Assembly (NCBI GenBank): GCA_910578605.1
Contig: CAJTQG010000030.1
Location: 1 to 20,820, forward strand
DNA from: an uncultured Lachnospiraceae bacterium
GTDB taxonomy: Bacteria; Bacillota; Clostridia; Lachnospirales; Lachnospiraceae
DNA: 20,820 nucleotides
Reading direction: 5' to 3'
Of this stretch, positions 1-8,098 are shown piece after piece. A model generated the notes under the pieces. That model worked only from the letters and a program-made list of their open reading frames with translations. It was not told the origin of the DNA and did not search any database. Positions within the stretch are counted from its first letter, which is position 1. Each line of letters starts with the position of its first letter. A program made the translations under genes and the position numbers.

Positions 1-78
1 GCTCTAGAACGTATGAATTATATTCTTTGGCAGGTCTTTTTTGTAACAATTATATGAAGCTTGTATAATTTTCAAAAC

Positions 79-100
79 TAGCTTTTCTACAGAAAAGCTA
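79..100 (-). terminator. Probable terminator hairpin of the hydratase gene
   Basis: A perfect 9-bp inverted repeat (TAGCTTTTC / GAAAAGCTA) with a 4-base loop lies 15 bases past the hydratase stop codon. Read on the minus strand, only a short T-rich run (GTTTTG) follows and the stem is AT-rich, so this is a weak intrinsic terminator candidate. The remaining bases to the left edge show no gene. Confidence 0.5.
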
Positions 101-115
101 ATAATAAATTTTACT

Positions 116-2410
116 CTAATCCACCCGGTTATAGTTAATCAGGCAGCCTTTTAAGATAATGTCTCTCTCATCATCGGTCAGTTCTCCCAGCTTCAGCTCA
201 AATTCCAAAAGCTTCTGCTCTTTTACTACATATGCCTTAATGATGGAAGCTTTGCTGCGCACGGCATCTGCAATCTTTGGTATAAATATATAATCACCGT
301 TTGCAAAAGGTAAATCCTCATTCTCATACAAGAACGGAAGCATTCCCCAGTTAATCAGATTGGAACGATAGCGCTTTGTCGCATAGCTCTGGGCAATGTT
401 GGCCCAACCCCCAAGTACCTTCTGGCAGGATGCAGCCTGTTCGCGGGCAGAACCATCCCCCGGCTTTACTGCATAGATAGTGCTTCCAATACCAATATTA
501 TCCCGGGAAACATTTGGAAATACTTCTTTTATAGCGTCCATAACAGGCTTGATTTCAGGGAGAACACTAGCAGGGCAATTTCCTTCCTCCCGAGTTTTTT
601 CCGCTTTTTGTACTTCCTTAGCACGTCCCACATAGGCAGGGTCTTTTCTGGAAAGAGTAAATTCTGCCAGCCCTAATGGATTGGAGCGGTAGGAGGAAGT
701 TTCCCCTGAAGGAATTAATTCATCCGTTGTAGTGACAGGGTCATGAATCTCTGAAACTACCTTTAAAACTAAATTATCTGTTAAAGCAATCATAGCAGGC
801 CAGTCTTTAATATTGGGACCAAATTTAATTTCTGTATTAGGTTCTGCAACGCCCTTGGAATCAAATACTCTATTTTCATAGATAGACTTATCAAAGTGGT
901 ATTTTGGTCCGCTATATTCCACATCCAAATCGGTGGCGGCTGTCAAATAACCTTTGTTGGCAGCAGTGGCAGCGATAGAACGGGCATCCATCAGGGCTAC
1001 AGAGGAGATCTGACCATTTTGTAGCTTAGAGCCTTCTCTGTTTGGAAAGTTTCTTGTGGAATGACGGATACTAAATGCATTGTTGGCAGGTGTGTCTCCC
1101 GCTCCAAAGCAAGGACCGCAGAATGCCGTTTTTACAATGGCGCCTGTGCCAATTAAATCTGCCAGCTTGCCGTTTTTCGCAAGTTCCATATAGATAGGAG
1201 TACTAGCAGGGTAGATGCTCAGTGTAAATTCATCGGAGCCGATGCTCTTTCCCTTTAAAATATCAGCCGCATCACATATATTTTCAAAGCCGCCTCCGGC
1301 ACATCCTGCAATAATTCCCTGTTCTACATACAGTTTACCATCTCTCACCTTGTCTTTTAAGGTAAAATCAACCTGACCGTCTAAGCTTACAAGTGCTTTT
1401 TTTTCTACATCCTCCAGAATATCCATCAGGTTTGCATTTAAATCTTCAATGGTGTATGTATTGCTTGGGTGGAAAGGCATTGCAATCATTGGCTTAATTT
1501 TGTTTAAGTCCACATATACCATACCATCATAGTAGGCAACGTCTCCAGGATTCAGTTCTTTATAATCTTGACTTCTTCCATGTATGTCATAAAATTCTTG
1601 GATTTTCTCATCGGTTCTCCAAATGGAGGACAGACAGGTAGTCTCCGTAGTCATAACATCAACACCAATTCTAAAATCAGCGCTTAAATTGGATACACCA
1701 GGTCCTACAAATTCCATTACTTTGTTATTTACATAGCCGTTGGCAAACACAGCGCCGATTATTGCCAGAGCCACGTCCTGAGGTCCCACACCTTTTGCAG
1801 GAGTACCTGTCAAATAAACAGCAACCACACCTGGCATATTAATATCATAAGTTTGATTTAACAGCTGTTTTACCAATTCAGGGCCTCCTTCTCCCATAGC
1901 CATAGTTCCCAGTGCACCATAGCGGGTATGGCTGTCGGAACCAAGTATCATTTTTCCGCCTCCGGCAAGCACCTCTCTGGCAAACTGGTGAATGACAGCT
2001 TGATGAGGCGGAACATAGACGCCTCCATATTTTTTTGCACAGGTAAGTCCAAACATATGGTCGTCTTCATTGATTGTTCCGCCCACGGCACACAAACTAT
2101 TGTGACAGTTTGTCAGCACATAAGGAACAGGAAACTTTGTCAGGCCAGATGCCCTGGCTGTTTGTATAATACCTACAAAGGTAATGTCGTGAGAAGTTAA
2201 TTTGTCAAATTTGATTTGAAGCTTATCCATATTTTGGGAAGTATTGTGAGCCTTTAAAATTTCGTAGGCCATTGTCTGCTTTTTTGCTTCCTCTTTTGTT
2301 GTCATTTTAGAGCCAAGCTTACTTTTTAATAAGTTTTCGGAATCAGAGTTATCCTCTACAATATCTGTGCCGTTTAACAGATAGGCACCGCCATTGCTTA
2401 ATTGAATCAT
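116..2410 (-). CDS. Aconitase-superfamily hydratase (putative, divergent)
   Basis: A 764-residue protein of the aconitase superfamily, which performs dehydration/rehydration of hydroxy acids on a [4Fe-4S] cluster. SDSHT lies at residues 158-162. The cluster cysteines are recognisable as C370 (in AGCAGGGFENI) and the CGPCFG pair C431/C434. The C-terminal swivel domain carries GDGSAREQA, matching the GxGSSREHA loop of aconitases. The usual SCTNS around the first cluster cysteine is replaced by GCAGG, so substrate and activity may differ from citrate/isocitrate conversion. It resembles proteins annotated only as 'hydratase' in Clostridia and possibly E. coli YbhJ (from memory). A GGAGG site 7 bases upstream supports the start. 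No citrate synthase or isocitrate dehydrogenase gene is nearby, so no pathway can be assigned. Confidence 0.85.
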   Translation of the reverse strand: MIQLSNGGAYLLNGTDIVEDNSDSENLLKSKLGSKMTTKEEAKKQTMAYEILKAHNTSQNMDKLQIKFDKLTSHDITFVGIIQTARASGLTKFPVPYVLTNCHNSLCAVGGTINEDDHMFGLTCAKKYGGVYVPPHQAVIHQFAREVLAGGGKMILGSDSHTRYGALGTMAMGEGGPELVKQLLNQTYDINMPGVVAVYLTGTPAKGVGPQDVALAIIGAVFANGYVNNKVMEFVGPGVSNLSADFRIGVDVMTTETTCLSSIWRTDEKIQEFYDIHGRSQDYKELNPGDVAYYDGMVYVDLNKIKPMIAMPFHPSNTYTIEDLNANLMDILEDVEKKALVSLDGQVDFTLKDKVRDGKLYVEQGIIAGCAGGGFENICDAADILKGKSIGSDEFTLSIYPASTPIYMELAKNGKLADLIGTGAIVKTAFCGPCFGAGDTPANNAFSIRHSTRNFPNREGSKLQNGQISSVALMDARSIAATAANKGYLTAATDLDVEYSGPKYHFDKSIYENRVFDSKGVAEPNTEIKFGPNIKDWPAMIALTDNLVLKVVSEIHDPVTTTDELIPSGETSSYRSNPLGLAEFTLSRKDPAYVGRAKEVQKAEKTREEGNCPASVLPEIKPVMDAIKEVFPNVSRDNIGIGSTIYAVKPGDGSAREQAASCQKVLGGWANIAQSYATKRYRSNLINWGMLPFLYENEDLPFANGDYIFIPKIADAVRSKASIIKAYVVKEQKLLEFELKLGELTDDERDIILKGCLINYNRVD

Positions 2411-2452
2411 AGTACGTCCTCCTCATTCTTGTAAATGTTGTGTAATATTCGT

Positions 2453-2481
2453 ATTATACTTTTTTTTCAATTATTGTGCAA
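2453..2481 (-). promoter_or_regulatory. Sigma-A-type promoter of the hydratase gene
   Basis: On the minus strand TTGCAC (2481-2476) and a perfect TATAAT (2458-2453) are separated by exactly 17 bases. Transcription would start about 35 bases upstream of the hydratase start codon. The promoter lies just past the DUF2508 stop codon, so the hydratase can be expressed independently of that gene. Confidence 0.75.
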
Positions 2482-2501
2482 GGCTATATGTGGAATAATT
2501 G

Positions 2502-2753
2502 TCAGGAATCCATTAAATATTTTTCTTCTGATTTTACGCGATTTAGTAGAAATTTGTATTTTAGTTGTGCTGCTTTTAATTGATAAATACAACTGTCAAT
2601 TAAATCTGGGTCTATGACATTTTCAAAGTCAGCATATGCAGAGTATAATTCCTGTTGTGTGGTAAGCAGCTCGCGAAGCAATTCATCTTGCACTATTTCG
2701 TCCTGAATCTGTTTTGCTTTTGATTTTCCTAATTTTGGAGAAAATGTAATCAT
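2502..2753 (-). CDS. DUF2508 family protein (YaaL-like)
   Basis: An 83-residue acidic, helical, cytoplasmic protein of the DUF2508 family, whose function is unknown (the B. subtilis relative is YaaL). Its middle part (TTQQELYSAYADFENVIDP) and the following segment ending LKYKFLLNRVK match the pattern I associate with the family. It has no signal peptide or membrane segment. The start is supported by AAGGGG about 9 bases upstream of the ATG. In other Firmicutes the gene is often near recR or dnaX; here it stands alone upstream of the hydratase, and I infer no functional link between the two. Confidence 0.75.
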   Translation of the reverse strand: MITFSPKLGKSKAKQIQDEIVQDELLRELLTTQQELYSAYADFENVIDPDLIDSCIYQLKAAQLKYKFLLNRVKSEEKYLMDS

Positions 2754-2959
2754 GGAAAATCACCCCTTTCCCTATTTTGATTTTTGCGGTCAATCAGCCG
2801 ATGAATATGTAGCTTTAGCTGTGCCGCAAGCGTAATACAATGAATTAAGCAACTTGGAAATACTTGTCTTTTTTTCTAAATCACTATACTAGATTATGGA
2901 CGGTTTATTCTAAAATATGCAAAATTTTCAAATTATATTCAAAAAGTTAAAAAAAGGGC
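2754..2959. other. Intergenic region between divergent genes
   Basis: This AT-rich spacer holds the upstream region of the DUF2508 gene on the minus strand and, at its right end, the Tad operon promoter. I found no convincing minus-strand promoter, no structured RNA I recognise and no small gene with a ribosome binding site. Confidence 0.4.
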
Positions 2960-2988
2960 TTGAAAAAACAAAAATTGTCGTTTATAAT
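2960..2988 (+). promoter_or_regulatory. Promoter of the Tad pilus operon
   Basis: TTGAAA (2960-2965) and a perfect TATAAT (2983-2988) are 17 bases apart, a consensus vegetative promoter. It predicts a start near 2995 and a leader of about 77 bases before the first gene. No other good promoter was seen in the following 9.7 kb, which fits one long transcript. Confidence 0.75.
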
Positions 2989-3006
2989 GCAAAACAAGTC
3001 TTGAAG

Positions 3007-3029
3007 CACACTTAATGTTCTTAAGTGTG
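3007..3029 (+). other. Leader hairpin of the Tad operon
   Basis: A perfect 9-bp inverted repeat (CACACTTAA / TTAAGTGTG) with the loop TGTTC starts about 12 bases after the predicted transcript start. No T-run follows, so it is not a terminator. It could protect the 5' end of the mRNA or bind a regulator. Confidence 0.5.
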
Positions 3030-3071
3030 AATCCCCAAAATGAAATGTCCAACCGAAGAGGGAGGATATAT

Positions 3072-4061
3072 TTGAAAAAGAAAATATTAGGAATTTTAGA
3101 TGTGGATGAGGAGTATGCCATGAATTTGGTTGCCTTCATGAATAAGCGCAACTATAGAGAATGTGAGATCGCAGGATTTACATCTGTAGAGAATGTGGCG
3201 CAATATTTGAAACATAAATCCATAGAACTACTGTTAGTATCCGATAAGATAGATGCACAAAAAGTACGTGAATTAAACATTGACAAGATTATTGTGCTGT
3301 CGGAGGAGGATAAGGTTAATACCGAGCAGCCAACAGTGTATAAGTACCAATCTGCACAGCTTTTAGTGCGGGAGGTAATGACATATTATGCACAGATGGA
3401 GGCGGCACAGATGACGGCGTCCGGCAGGATGGATTTGGTCAAAAAGATAGGTGTATTTTCTTTGTCACAGCCATGTCAAAGGATGATGGCTGCCATGTCT
3501 ATAGCACAGGAGAAAGGAGAACAGGAGCCGGTATTATACTTGAATTTTGAGGAATATACAGGTATTAGATCGTTGTTGAATTTAGAGGGGCTTGGTAATT
3601 TGTCAGATTTTATATATTACTATGAGAATCAAAAGGAGCATTTGGAAGAAAAGCTTGCCTGTTTGGTTCAAAGAAGAGGAAACATGGATATGCTGGCGCC
3701 ATTTACAGTAGGACAGGATTTACATTCCTTGCACATGCAGGAATGGAGAAGCATTCTTCATGAGATTACATTAATTAGTCATTATCATACGATTATTTTA
3801 GATATCGGTGTGAGCTTTGAACTGCTTGATTGGCTGGAGTTGTGTGATGAGATATATTTAGTCTATGAGGATTGTGGGGAGGACAGAGTAAGGACAGAGG
3901 AATTTAAAGAATATGTAGCAAAAGTGGGTGAGATTGATATATTGGACAAACTGCATTATATACAGGTGTCAGAGAAAAATAGCTGGAGGGAAGAGAATTT
4001 TTTAGAGCAGCTATGTGAGAGTAATTTTTATCAGGAGGTAATCAGTCAGATGGCACAATAA
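3072..4061 (+). CDS. TadZ/CpaE-like pilus assembly protein
   Basis: First gene of the Tad operon, about 329 residues. TadZ/CpaE proteins have a receiver-like N-terminal domain and a ParA/MinD-like ATPase domain, and position the pilus machine at the cell pole. Here a receiver-like region (KKILGILDVDEEYAMNLVAFM) is followed by a MinD-like fold pattern (KKIGVFSLSQPCQRMMAAMS, then VLYLNFEEYTG and TIILDIG). The P-loop position has SLSQPCQRM instead of a GKT/GKS motif, so ATP binding is doubtful. I chose the TTG start at 3072 because GAGGGAGGA lies just upstream; the frame stays open to an ATG at 3015 that has no ribosome binding site and falls in the leader hairpin. Confidence 0.75.
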   Translation: MKKKILGILDVDEEYAMNLVAFMNKRNYRECEIAGFTSVENVAQYLKHKSIELLLVSDKIDAQKVRELNIDKIIVLSEEDKVNTEQPTVYKYQSAQLLVREVMTYYAQMEAAQMTASGRMDLVKKIGVFSLSQPCQRMMAAMSIAQEKGEQEPVLYLNFEEYTGIRSLLNLEGLGNLSDFIYYYENQKEHLEEKLACLVQRRGNMDMLAPFTVGQDLHSLHMQEWRSILHEITLISHYHTIILDIGVSFELLDWLELCDEIYLVYEDCGEDRVRTEEFKEYVAKVGEIDILDKLHYIQVSEKNSWREENFLEQLCESNFYQEVISQMAQ

Positions 4062-4123
4062 AGGAAAATTTCATTTTTTATTCTTTCTAATTTTTATTAG
4101 GTTGATTAGGGGAGGAGGCTGAA

Positions 4124-4924
4124 TTGATAGAATATACAGAAAAAATAAGGGAAAAGGTTTTGAAAAGATTGGATACCTCCAGAGAAATTCAAGACAAAGA
4201 AGTGTTTTGCATAATAGACGAAGTGTTGTTGAATGAGGAAGATAGCAGATTTCTGACATTACAGCAAAAGAATTTATACAGAAAACGTATTTTTGATTCT
4301 ATACGGGGATTGGATATATTGCAGGAATTGTTAGAGCAGGAAAATATTACGGAAATTATGGTAAACGGTCAGGGGAATATTTTTGTAGAGCAATTTGGAG
4401 TGATTAGTAGATATGATGGGCAATTTATTTCTCAGAGCCGTTTGCAGGATGTGATACAGACAATTGCAGCAAAATCCAACAGGAGAGTAAATGAAGCCTC
4501 TCCTATAGTAGATGCCAGGTTGGAGGATGGTTCTCGTGTCAATATTGTATTAAAGCCCATTGCATTAGATGGGCCTGTAATTACCATACGAAGATTTCCA
4601 AAGGAAAGCATAACGATGGACAAGCTAGTGCAATTTGGTTCCATAAGCAGTGAATGTGCAGAGTTTTTAAAGAGGCTGGTAATTGCCGGATACAATATGT
4701 TTATATCTGGAGGTACAGGAAGTGGAAAGACTACATTTTTAAATGCATTATCTCATTTTATACCAAAGAAGGAGAGAATTATTACAATTGAAGATTCTGC
4801 GGAGCTGCAGATACAAGGAGTGGCCAATTTAGTCAGATTGGAAGCCAGGCAGGAAAACGGGGAGGGTGAAAATGGTATTACAATAAGAGACTTGATTCGC
4901 ACATCCTTGCGGATGCGTCCCTGA
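4124..4924 (+). CDS. cpaF: CpaF/TadA pilus assembly ATPase, N-terminal part (frameshifted gene)
   Basis: The first 266 residues of the secretion ATPase that powers Flp pilus assembly at the inner face of the membrane. Visible are the N-terminal domain (ILQELLEQENITEIMVNG, residues 65-82), the segment with VNEASPIVDARLEDGSRVNI (122-141) and the Walker A motif GGTGSGKT (196-203). The frame ends at TGA (4922-4924) immediately after LRMRP, where homologues continue with DR(I/V)I(V/I)GEVRG; that continuation is present one base over, in the +1 frame. Alone, this part lacks the Walker B and His-box regions and should be inactive. Start: TTG at 4124 with GGGGAGGAGG a few bases upstream. A start downstream would truncate conserved sequence. 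Confidence 0.85.
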   Translation: MIEYTEKIREKVLKRLDTSREIQDKEVFCIIDEVLLNEEDSRFLTLQQKNLYRKRIFDSIRGLDILQELLEQENITEIMVNGQGNIFVEQFGVISRYDGQFISQSRLQDVIQTIAAKSNRRVNEASPIVDARLEDGSRVNIVLKPIALDGPVITIRRFPKESITMDKLVQFGSISSECAEFLKRLVIAGYNMFISGGTGSGKTTFLNALSHFIPKKERIITIEDSAELQIQGVANLVRLEARQENGEGENGITIRDLIRTSLRMRP

Positions 4925-5411
4925 CAGAATAGTAATTGGGGAAGTGAGAGGAGCAGAAGCAGTGGATATGCTGCAGGCAATGAATACAGGGCATGACGGA
5001 AGTCTGTCTACTGGTCATGGAAATAGTCCGGCTGATATGATTCGCAGAATAGAAACTATGGTGCTGATGGGCATGACAATTAATCTGGAGGCTGTCAGGG
5101 GGCAAATAGCAGGAGGCTTAGATATTATCATTCATTTAGGAAGACTGAGGGATGGTTCAAGAAAGGTTCTGGAGATTTCTGAGGTGAGCGGAATGAGGGA
5201 TAATGAAATTGTTTTGAATCCTTTGTATGAATATGAGGAGGAGGCAGGGGAGAAAACAAAGCAAGGGAACATGACAGAACAACATTTGGGGAAGCAGCAG
5301 ATAAATAAGGAGGAAATCAAAGGAGGGAAAATAAAAGGCAGCTTGAAGAGAACAGGAAATAAGCTTCAGCACACAGAAAAGCTCATGAGGGCAGGAATAG
5401 ATATTTCATGA
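4923..5411 (+). CDS. cpaF: CpaF/TadA pilus assembly ATPase, C-terminal part (+1 frame)
   Basis: Continuation of the CpaF ATPase in the +1 frame, about 162 residues starting DRIVIGEVRGAEAVDML. It contains the Walker B region (IVIGEVRG), the His-containing segment STGHGNSPADMIRRIE and the C-terminal helices typical of CpaF, ending in a charged lysine-rich tail. Joined to the upstream part it gives about 428 residues, a normal CpaF length. I see no good independent start site: GTG 4944 and ATG 4968 lack well-placed ribosome binding sites and would omit Walker B. The part therefore makes sense only if the frames are joined, by ribosomal frameshifting or because one C in the CCC at 4919-4921 is a mutation or sequence error. 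Confidence 0.85.
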   Translation, partial: DRIVIGEVRGAEAVDMLQAMNTGHDGSLSTGHGNSPADMIRRIETMVLMGMTINLEAVRGQIAGGLDIIIHLGRLRDGSRKVLEISEVSGMRDNEIVLNPLYEYEEEAGEKTKQGNMTEQHLGKQQINKEEIKGGKIKGSLKRTGNKLQHTEKLMRAGIDIS

Positions 5412-5450
5412 AAATATTTCAGGCAGTGTGATACGGAAGGGGAGAGAATT

Positions 5451-6323
5451 ATGGGGAGAAAAAGAAAGAGGGAAATTCAGAAGAAGAAAGGGCAGTATAC
5501 AATTAAAATCAGGAGTATAAGGCTTTGGGCTGACAAAAATATAAACATCAGAGGATTCGTTGTGTCTGAGTGTTCTAGAAGGATCATAAGGATAAAGGAT
5601 AATATGTATCCAGGAGTGTTTCGGGATGTTTTGATAGGTACTGGTATCGGATGTTTTTATGTTTGGCTGTTTTTAAAAAATTTGTCCTTTTATCTGTTTG
5701 TTATTCCCTTTGTTGGTGTATATGTTGGGGCAGTAAAGAAAAATAGAGAGGGGGAAAGAAGGGAGAAGCTGGCTATAGAGTTTAAAGATGTACTTCAATC
5801 TATGAGTGGCGCTTTGTTTGTGGGATACTCGGTAGAGCGGTCCATATCCCAGGCAGCGGAGGAGATAAGGCTATTGTATGGGAAGAATAGTTTATTATAT
5901 CCTGAGCTTTTGAGCATGGAGCGCAAAATATCTGTGCAACAGACAGTAGAACAATGTTTTGCTGAGCTAGGTGAGAGAACGCAGGTAGAGGAGATAAAAC
6001 TATTTGCACAAGTGTTTGTATCGGCAAAGAGAACAGGAGGGGATATACAGAGGGTCATATATATTGCAGCGGAGAGTATTCGGGATAGAATTGATTGGAA
6101 GCGTGAATTGAAAATTTTAGTTGGGGAAAAGAAAGCAGAGAAAAAGGTGATGAATATTATACCATTATGTTTAATTGTATATATGCGTTTGGTATCACCA
6201 GATCTGATGTATGTGATGTATCAAGGCGTTGGCCAAATCATTATGGGATTTTGCCTCTTAATGTATATTGTATTTTTTGTTATGGGAGAGCAGATTTTAA
6301 GAAGAGCAATAGGGCAGGAGTAA
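5451..6323 (+). CDS. tadB: TadB-like inner-membrane platform protein (type II secretion F domain)
   Basis: A 290-residue platform protein of the Tad pilus, expected to sit in the membrane and couple the CpaF ATPase to pilin polymerisation. After a basic N-terminus there are membrane segments around residues 60-95 (VLIGTGIGCFYVWLFL and FYLFVIPFVGVYVG). The cytoplasmic T2SSF domain follows (FKDVLQSMSGALFVGYSVERSI, then VFVSAKRTGGDIQRVI), with two more membrane segments near residues 225-245 and 258-282. GGGGAGAG just upstream supports the ATG. It lies 39 bases after cpaF and 33 bases before the TadC-like gene, as expected for one operon. Confidence 0.85.
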   Translation: MGRKRKREIQKKKGQYTIKIRSIRLWADKNINIRGFVVSECSRRIIRIKDNMYPGVFRDVLIGTGIGCFYVWLFLKNLSFYLFVIPFVGVYVGAVKKNREGERREKLAIEFKDVLQSMSGALFVGYSVERSISQAAEEIRLLYGKNSLLYPELLSMERKISVQQTVEQCFAELGERTQVEEIKLFAQVFVSAKRTGGDIQRVIYIAAESIRDRIDWKRELKILVGEKKAEKKVMNIIPLCLIVYMRLVSPDLMYVMYQGVGQIIMGFCLLMYIVFFVMGEQILRRAIGQE

Positions 6324-6356
6324 AACAAGAGATGGAGAGGAGTGGGAGGGGAGAGC

Positions 6357-7799
6357 ATGATTGTCTATGGGGTAAGTTTAGGTATATGGATTGTGACTGT
6401 AGTTTTGAGCTATCTTATAAAATCTCCCAATCAGGTTTTTCCGTTGGATAAAGGGGTTTTGAATTATCTATATCCTGCTGGCAGAGTGTTTATGGATATT
6501 TGCCTTACAAAAACCAAAATGTACTGCAACAGAAAATTAGAACAGGCTTTGAGGGAAGTATATGTATTAGAAGATATTGAGGATGTAAAGTATCAATATT
6601 TTTTGGAGAAGACAAGCAAGATAATTGCTGTTTTAGGTATGGTTTTGCTGCTTGGTTTGACAGTAAGCTTTACAGAACATGTGCAGGAGGGGAAAGCTGT
6701 CACTAGTCTAGAAAGGCCGCAGCCGGGTATGGGAGAGAGTCAGTATCAATTGATTGTTCAGGGGGAGGGAAGGCAGGAGAAGATTGATGTGGCTATAGGA
6801 GAAAGAGAGTACACCAAGGAGGAAAAGCAGGAAAAAATTCAGGAGGTATTTGAAAAACTAGAGGAGATTATAATTGGAAAAAATCAGGATTTGATGAATG
6901 TCACTTCCAATTTAAACTTAGAGACTCAAGTGGAAGATGTGACAATTTTATGGGAATCAGAACAGGAAGAGCTGATAGATATCAGCGGAGAGGTAAACTT
7001 AGAAAATATTTATGAGAAGGGAGAAGAAGTAAATCTAAAAGCAATCCTGTCTTTTGACGGATATGAGGAAGAATATTTAATTACAGTTAGGGTGCTTCCC
7101 CCTAAAGAAAACAATTCATATGCTTCGCTTCAGAAGGAATTGGAAAAACAAAATTCTAAAACCCAACAGCAGGTAAAGCTGCCAAAAAGATGGGAGGGAA
7201 GAGATATTACCTTTTATCCGGTAATAGAAAAGATTTCCTTGTATATTGGAGGCGCAGGAGTTCTCATTTGTTTATTATTGTTTTTGATTAAGGATAAGGA
7301 AATATATAAGCAGGTGGAACAAAGGGAAAATCAAATGCTGTTAGATTATGGTGAGATTATCTCTAAACTGTCTCTTTTGTATCAGGCAGGAATGACGATT
7401 ACAGGGGCATGGGAAAAGATAATCGTGGAATATGAAAAGAATATGTTGTCCTGGAAAATAATCAAAAAGAGATATGCATATGAGGAAATGAAAATTACTT
7501 GGCAGCATATAAAGGATGGCAGAGCAGTTGCTAAGAGTATGGGGGAGTTTGGAAGAAGATGCAGACTGAATTGTTACTTAAAGTTGGGGAATCTGTTGGA
7601 GCAAAATATACATAAAGGAACAAAAGGACTAGTAGGTTTGTTGGAGGCAGAGAGAGTGGACGCTAAGGAGATACGTATGGACGTTATTCGAAAAAGAGGG
7701 GAGGAGGCAGGTATCAAATTAATATTTCCTATGGTTGGAATGCTTGGCATTTGTATTATTGTTATTATAATACCCTCCTTTCTGTCCATGAAATTTTAA
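6357..7799 (+). CDS. tadC: TadC-like platform protein with extracytoplasmic Ig-like insertion
   Basis: A 480-residue second platform protein. Membrane segments are predicted at residues 3-21, 88-105, 292-311 and 453-476. The C-terminal half is the T2SSF domain (LDYGEIISKLSLLYQAGMTITGAW segment from 329, LGNLLEQNIHKGTKGL near 410-425, ending at a hydrophobic anchor). Unlike classical TadC proteins of about 300 residues, roughly 185 residues are inserted between the second and third membrane segments and should face outside. Within them 180-247 (VTSNLNL, VTILWESEQEELIDISGEV) resembles the atrophied bacterial Ig domain, as far as I can judge by eye. I chose ATG 6357, which has GGAGGGG 5 bases upstream, over GTG 6342 in the same frame. 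Confidence 0.8.
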   Translation: MIVYGVSLGIWIVTVVLSYLIKSPNQVFPLDKGVLNYLYPAGRVFMDICLTKTKMYCNRKLEQALREVYVLEDIEDVKYQYFLEKTSKIIAVLGMVLLLGLTVSFTEHVQEGKAVTSLERPQPGMGESQYQLIVQGEGRQEKIDVAIGEREYTKEEKQEKIQEVFEKLEEIIIGKNQDLMNVTSNLNLETQVEDVTILWESEQEELIDISGEVNLENIYEKGEEVNLKAILSFDGYEEEYLITVRVLPPKENNSYASLQKELEKQNSKTQQQVKLPKRWEGRDITFYPVIEKISLYIGGAGVLICLLLFLIKDKEIYKQVEQRENQMLLDYGEIISKLSLLYQAGMTITGAWEKIIVEYEKNMLSWKIIKKRYAYEEMKITWQHIKDGRAVAKSMGEFGRRCRLNCYLKLGNLLEQNIHKGTKGLVGLLEAERVDAKEIRMDVIRKRGEEAGIKLIFPMVGMLGICIIVIIIPSFLSMKF

Positions 7800-7857
7800 A
7801 GAAAAGCAAAAAGAATCTTAATTTAGAAAATTTTGAGGAAAGGAAAGGGTGATAGAT

Positions 7858-8058
7858 ATGATATGGTGGTTTTGCGTAAAAAGAAAAATTTGTGATGTGG
7901 CAAGAAGACTGCATACAGATAATAAAGGTATGGGGGTAGTGGAAATTATTTTAATTATTGTTGTGTTAGTCAGCTTAGTTCTAATTTTTAAAACACAAAT
8001 GACAAATATTGTCAATACTATTTTCACCACACTAAAGTCAAAGATAAAGACCGTTTAA
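7858..8058 (+). CDS. Flp1-type type IVb pilin
   Basis: A 66-residue prepilin, probably the major pilus subunit. A basic, cytoplasmic leader ends in DNKG24, followed by mature sequence MGVVEIILIIVVLVSLVLIF with glutamate at mature position 5. This is the signature cut by A24 prepilin peptidases. After the hydrophobic helix only about 20 polar and basic residues remain, the usual compact Flp architecture. The start could be ATG 7858 or the in-frame GTG 7849; AGGAAAGGG fits ATG 7858 best. It sits between the TadC-like gene and the DUF5702 gene, a normal position in clostridial Tad operons. Confidence 0.85.
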   Translation: MIWWFCVKRKICDVARRLHTDNKGMGVVEIILIIVVLVSLVLIFKTQMTNIVNTIFTTLKSKIKTV

Positions 8059-8098
8059 AGAATGTCAAAAGCTACTTGGAGAGCAATATGAAAATAAC

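Noticed and set aside
1928..2200. Plus-strand open frame inside the hydratase gene
   Set aside because: It lies antisense to well-conserved coding sequence, has no ribosome binding site and resembles no protein family; it is a frame shadow.
2989..3071. Cyclic di-GMP riboswitch in the Tad operon leader
   Set aside because: The leader is only about 77 bases and lacks the conserved GNRA tetraloop/receptor and GCAAAG-like elements; only one simple hairpin is visible.
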